The notes under the pieces: model-generated
Seen by the model: the letters and a program-made list of their open reading frames with translations, nothing else
What the model was told of the DNA's origin: nothing
The model's database searches: none
Assembly (NCBI RefSeq): GCF_000282995.1
Contig: NZ_ALEE01000660.1
Span: 1 to 8,759 of the forward strand
From: Melaminivora alkalimesophila
GTDB lineage: Bacteria > Pseudomonadota > Gammaproteobacteria > Burkholderiales > Burkholderiaceae_C
DNA length: 8,759 nt
Direction of reading: 5' to 3'
In this document: positions 6,564 to 8,759 of the stretch, piece after piece
Numbering within the stretch: the stretch's first letter is position 1
How the letters are laid out: each line of letters begins with the position of its first letter
Position numbers and translations under genes: made by a program

Positions 6564-6577
6564 CCATGCCCGCATGG
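6564..6577. promoter_or_regulatory. 14-bp palindrome in the twin-TM/SURF1 divergent region
   Basis: CCATGC-CC-GCATGG is a perfect inverted repeat with 6-bp arms and a 2-bp centre, located in the 62-bp gap between the two divergent starts. It could be an operator or a chance GC palindrome; I see no recognisable -10 or -35 element nearby. If the twin-TM gene actually starts at 6567, the repeat overlaps that start. Confidence 0.2.
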
Positions 6578-6617
6578 GGGCGCTGCCAGCGAGGCGGCGC
6601 GGCCGGGCGCAAGGGTG

Positions 6618-7400
6618 ATGAACGGGAATTATCCGGCCGAACGCGCTTCGCTGCGCGCCGACGGGCGTTTCTGGCTGGTAACCCTGGTGACGGTCGCCGC
6701 CGTGGCCGGCACGGCGGCGCTCGGGCGCTGGCAACTAGCGCGGGCGGCGCAGAAGCAGGCGCTGCAGGCGCAGATGGATGCGCGCGCCGCCGAGCCGCCC
6801 GTGGGGGCCAGGGAGCTTGCGGCGGCCGCAGCGGACTCCGCCGGGGCCTCGGGACTGGTGCATCGGCGGGTCGAATTGCAGGGGCAGTGGCTGCCGGAGC
6901 ACACCGTCTTCCTGGACAACCGGCAGATGCACGGGCGGCCCGGTTTCTATGTGCTCACGCCGCTGCGCCTGCAGGGCGCGGCCGGCGCGCCGGTGGTGCT
7001 GGTGCAGCGCGGCTGGGCGCCGCGCGACTGGCAGGAGCGCACGCGGCTGCCCGAGGTCCCGACCCCGCACGCGCAAGTGCGGCTGCAGGGACGGGTCGCC
7101 GCAGAGCCGGGGCGGCTGTACGAGCTCGGTCCCGATCGCGCCCCCGAGGCGGGCGGCCGCATCCGGCAGAATCTGCAGATCGCCGCCTTTGCCGCCCAGA
7201 CCGGGCTGCCGCTGTTGCCGCTGACGGTGCTGCAGACCGGCGCGGCCTCCGAGGGGCTGGAGCGCGCGTGGCCGGCGGTGGACAATGGCGTGGACAAGCA
7301 TTACGGCTACGCGTTTCAATGGTTCGGGCTCTGTGCCCTGGTGTCGATCCTGTATGTCTGGTTCCAAATCGTGCGGCGCGTCCGGCGCCGCCAGCCCTGA
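6618..7400 (+). CDS. surf1: SURF1 family cytochrome oxidase assembly protein
   Basis: 260 residues. SURF1/Shy1 is an inner-membrane factor that helps insert heme a into subunit I. The layout is typical: an amino-terminal helix (about 18-36) followed by GRWQLARAAQK, a periplasmic domain with FLDNRQMHGRPGFYVLTPL and VLVQRGWAPRDWQER, and a carboxy-terminal helix (about 235-252) in the signature VDKHYGYAFQWFGLCAL. The tail is basic (RRVRRRQP). The start is uncertain: ATG 6618 directly follows an in-frame GTG at 6615, and the AGGG at 6612-6615 is too close to be a good ribosome site. The stop is 10 bp before the next ATG, so the genes are likely co-transcribed. Confidence 0.95.
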   Translation: MNGNYPAERASLRADGRFWLVTLVTVAAVAGTAALGRWQLARAAQKQALQAQMDARAAEPPVGARELAAAAADSAGASGLVHRRVELQGQWLPEHTVFLDNRQMHGRPGFYVLTPLRLQGAAGAPVVLVQRGWAPRDWQERTRLPEVPTPHAQVRLQGRVAAEPGRLYELGPDRAPEAGGRIRQNLQIAAFAAQTGLPLLPLTVLQTGAASEGLERAWPAVDNGVDKHYGYAFQWFGLCALVSILYVWFQIVRRVRRRQP

Positions 7401-7410
7401 AGGGGTGCAC

Positions 7411-8106
7411 ATGCGATCCGGGCAGCAACCCCTGGGACTGACCGTGCACGAGTTGCCGGCCGCCGGCGAGGCGCTGGCGCGGCTGGAGCGCTCGCGGCGC
7501 GGGCGCTGGCAGATGATCGGCCTGCTGCTGTTCTGCGCGGCGCCGGTCATCGCCTCCTACTTCACCTACTACGTGATCCGCCCGGAGGGGCGGCGCAACT
7601 TCGGCGAGCTGATCGAGCCGCAGCGCCCGATGCCGCAGGCGCTCGGCGCGCGCGGCCTCGACGGCGCGCCGCACCTGCTGGGAGAGCTGCGTGGCCAGTG
7701 GCTGCTGCTGAGTGCGTCGGACGCCGAATGCGACGCCGACTGCCGCAACAACCTGTACCTGCAGCGCCAGCTGCGCGAGAGCATGGGCCGCGAGAAGGAG
7801 CGCGTGGACTGGGTCTGGCTGGTCACGGACGACGCGCCGGTGCCGGCCGACATCGCACCGGCGGTCGCCCAGGCAACGGCGCTGCGCGTGGACCGCGACC
7901 AGCTCGGGCAATGGCTCGCCCCGGCGCCCGGCGAGGGACTGGGGGCTCACATCTACGTGGTCGATCCCTTCGGGAACTGGATGATGCGCTTTCCCGCGCG
8001 GCTCGACCGCAAGGGCGCGGCCCAGGCCAAGCGCGACCTGGACCGCCTGCTGCGCGCCTCGGCGTCCTGGGACCGGCCCGGGCGCAGCGAAACGGCGGGG
8101 CGCTGA
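7411..8106 (+). CDS. Membrane-anchored SCO/thioredoxin-like protein with CxxxC motif
   Basis: 231 residues. One amino-terminal helix (about 34-55) anchors a periplasmic domain. The domain resembles the SCO/thioredoxin fold: LRGQWLLLSAS, then CDADC (C107 and C111), then NNLYLQRQLRESMG, and near the end AHIYVVDPFGNWMMRF with H180. SCO proteins bind Cu for CuA assembly through CxxxC plus a later His that precedes an I/V..DP.G strand, and all three elements can be placed here. This is my inference. Such genes between SURF1 and ctaA are usually annotated only as hypothetical or transmembrane proteins (PA0111-like). A thiol reductase role is an alternative. AAGGGG (7400-7405) is 5 nt before the ATG. 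The stop overlaps the ctaA start (TGATG at 8104-8108). Confidence 0.85.
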   Translation: MRSGQQPLGLTVHELPAAGEALARLERSRRGRWQMIGLLLFCAAPVIASYFTYYVIRPEGRRNFGELIEPQRPMPQALGARGLDGAPHLLGELRGQWLLLSASDAECDADCRNNLYLQRQLRESMGREKERVDWVWLVTDDAPVPADIAPAVAQATALRVDRDQLGQWLAPAPGEGLGAHIYVVDPFGNWMMRFPARLDRKGAAQAKRDLDRLLRASASWDRPGRSETAGR

Positions 8107-8759
8107 TGCCGGGCCAGCCGCTCTACGACCTGGCGCCGGTGCTGGAACTGATGGCGCTCGGGACGGCGATCGCGCTGCTGCCGCTGGTCTGGGTGTGGCG
8201 CCGCAACCGCGGGCGCGGCGGGCGCGCGCGCCTGCAGGCGCTGACCGTGCTGACGCTGTTCCTGACCTTCGACCTGGTGCTGTTCGGCGCCTTCACCCGG
8301 CTGACGGACTCGGGCCTGGGCTGCCCCGACTGGCCCGGCTGCTACGGCAGCGCCAGCCCGGTCGGGGCGCGCGCGCAGATCGACGCGGCGCAGCAGGCCT
8401 TGCCCAGCGGGCCGGTCACGCTGGGCAAGGCCTGGGTCGAGATGGTGCACCGCTACCTGGCGACCGGTGTGGGCGTGCTGATCATCGTCCTGACAGCCCT
8501 GGCTTGGCGCGAATGGCGGCGCTGGCGGCGTGCGCCGGGCGGGCAGGAGCCTCCCTTGAGCCCGTGGTGGGCGACGGCCACGCTGGTCTGGGTCTGCCTG
8601 CAGGGCGCTTTCGGCGCGCTCACGGTCACCATGCGCCTGTTTCCCGCCATCGTCACCCTGCACCTGCTGGGCGGGGTCGTGCTGCTGGCGCTGCTGTGCG
8701 TGCAGGCGGTGCGCCAGGGGGCGGAGCGCGGCGCGCTGGCCGCGCTGCCGGTCTGGCTG
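8106..8759 (+). CDS. ctaA: Heme A synthase CtaA/COX15 (partial, 3' end outside window)
   Basis: 218 codons are visible with no stop before the right edge; family members are about 340-400 residues, so more than a third is missing. CtaA oxidises the C8 methyl of heme O to a formyl group, giving heme A for CoxA. Signatures are FTRLTDSGLGCPDWPGC (residues 63-79, with Cys73 and Cys79), WVEMVHRYLA with E112 and the likely heme ligand H115, GAFGALTVTMRLFP, and TLHLLGG with the second likely ligand H186. This corresponds to the first half of the pseudo-symmetrical eight-helix protein. The start at 8106 overlaps the stop of the preceding gene, pointing to translational coupling. ctaB (heme O synthase) would be expected next. 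Confidence 0.95.
   Translation, partial: MPGQPLYDLAPVLELMALGTAIALLPLVWVWRRNRGRGGRARLQALTVLTLFLTFDLVLFGAFTRLTDSGLGCPDWPGCYGSASPVGARAQIDAAQQALPSGPVTLGKAWVEMVHRYLATGVGVLIIVLTALAWREWRRWRRAPGGQEPPLSPWWATATLVWVCLQGAFGALTVTMRLFPAIVTLHLLGGVVLLALLCVQAVRQGAERGALAALPVWL

Noticed and set aside
6241..6618. Plus-strand open frame across the terminator and the twin-TM gene
   Set aside because: It reads through the terminator hairpin and lies antisense to a recognisable two-helix protein. Its composition is not protein-like.
1..8759. Mobile element, phage, CRISPR, toxin-antitoxin or defence system
   Set aside because: No direct-repeat array, transposase or integrase motif, tRNA-associated attachment site or composition break was found. 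The window is explained by a conserved respiratory locus.

Overview
The window is a high-GC chromosomal stretch from a betaproteobacterium. It most likely comes from Burkholderiales, with Comamonadaceae-like protein sequences. That placement rests on remembered gene order and protein style, not on a database search. Almost all of the DNA belongs to one locus: the aa3-type cytochrome c oxidase (Complex IV) structural genes and the factors that assemble them. There is no sign of a mobile element, CRISPR array, tRNA or rRNA.

Layout. Positions 1-61 hold the start of a minus-strand gene that runs off the left edge, possibly comF-like. A divergent BioC-type methyltransferase relative with a degenerate SAM-binding region follows (121-1029). 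A 402-bp non-coding region (1030-1431) carries a candidate promoter with an FNR/Anr-like box and several GC-rich inverted repeats. It leads into coxB (subunit II, CuA plus a fused cytochrome c domain), coxA (subunit I), a 37-residue one-helix assembly protein, ctaG/cox11 (CuB insertion), a DUF2970 one-helix protein and coxC (subunit III). A clear bidirectional hairpin terminator lies at about 6269-6292. Beyond it a small two-helix 'twin transmembrane' (DUF2909-type) gene faces back toward coxC. Divergent from that gene runs a second co-directional set: SURF1, a membrane-anchored SCO/thioredoxin-like protein with a CxxxC motif, and ctaA (heme A synthase, cut by the right edge). The order coxB-coxA-ctaG-coxC-twinTM-SURF1-(PA0111-like)-ctaA matches the order I recall from Pseudomonas aeruginosa. 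On that model ctaB and a canonical sco gene would lie just to the right.

How the genes work together. CoxA, CoxB and CoxC form the proton-pumping terminal oxidase. CtaA makes heme A, SURF1 helps place heme in CoxA, CtaG delivers copper to CuB, and the SCO-like protein is a plausible copper or thiol factor for CuA. The small membrane proteins are probably assembly or stability factors.

The main anomaly is an in-frame TAG at 1690-1692, codon 87 of coxB, between the two membrane helices. The reading frame on both sides is intact, and every CuA and heme ligand is encoded after the stop. It is therefore a single-base nonsense change, a base-call error or a read-through site, not a decayed gene. 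If real and not suppressed, it would remove the CuA domain and disable the oxidase encoded here. I found no convincing evidence of a wholly new system. The other items worth a look are the coxB leader, the CxxxC protein and the degenerate methyltransferase.
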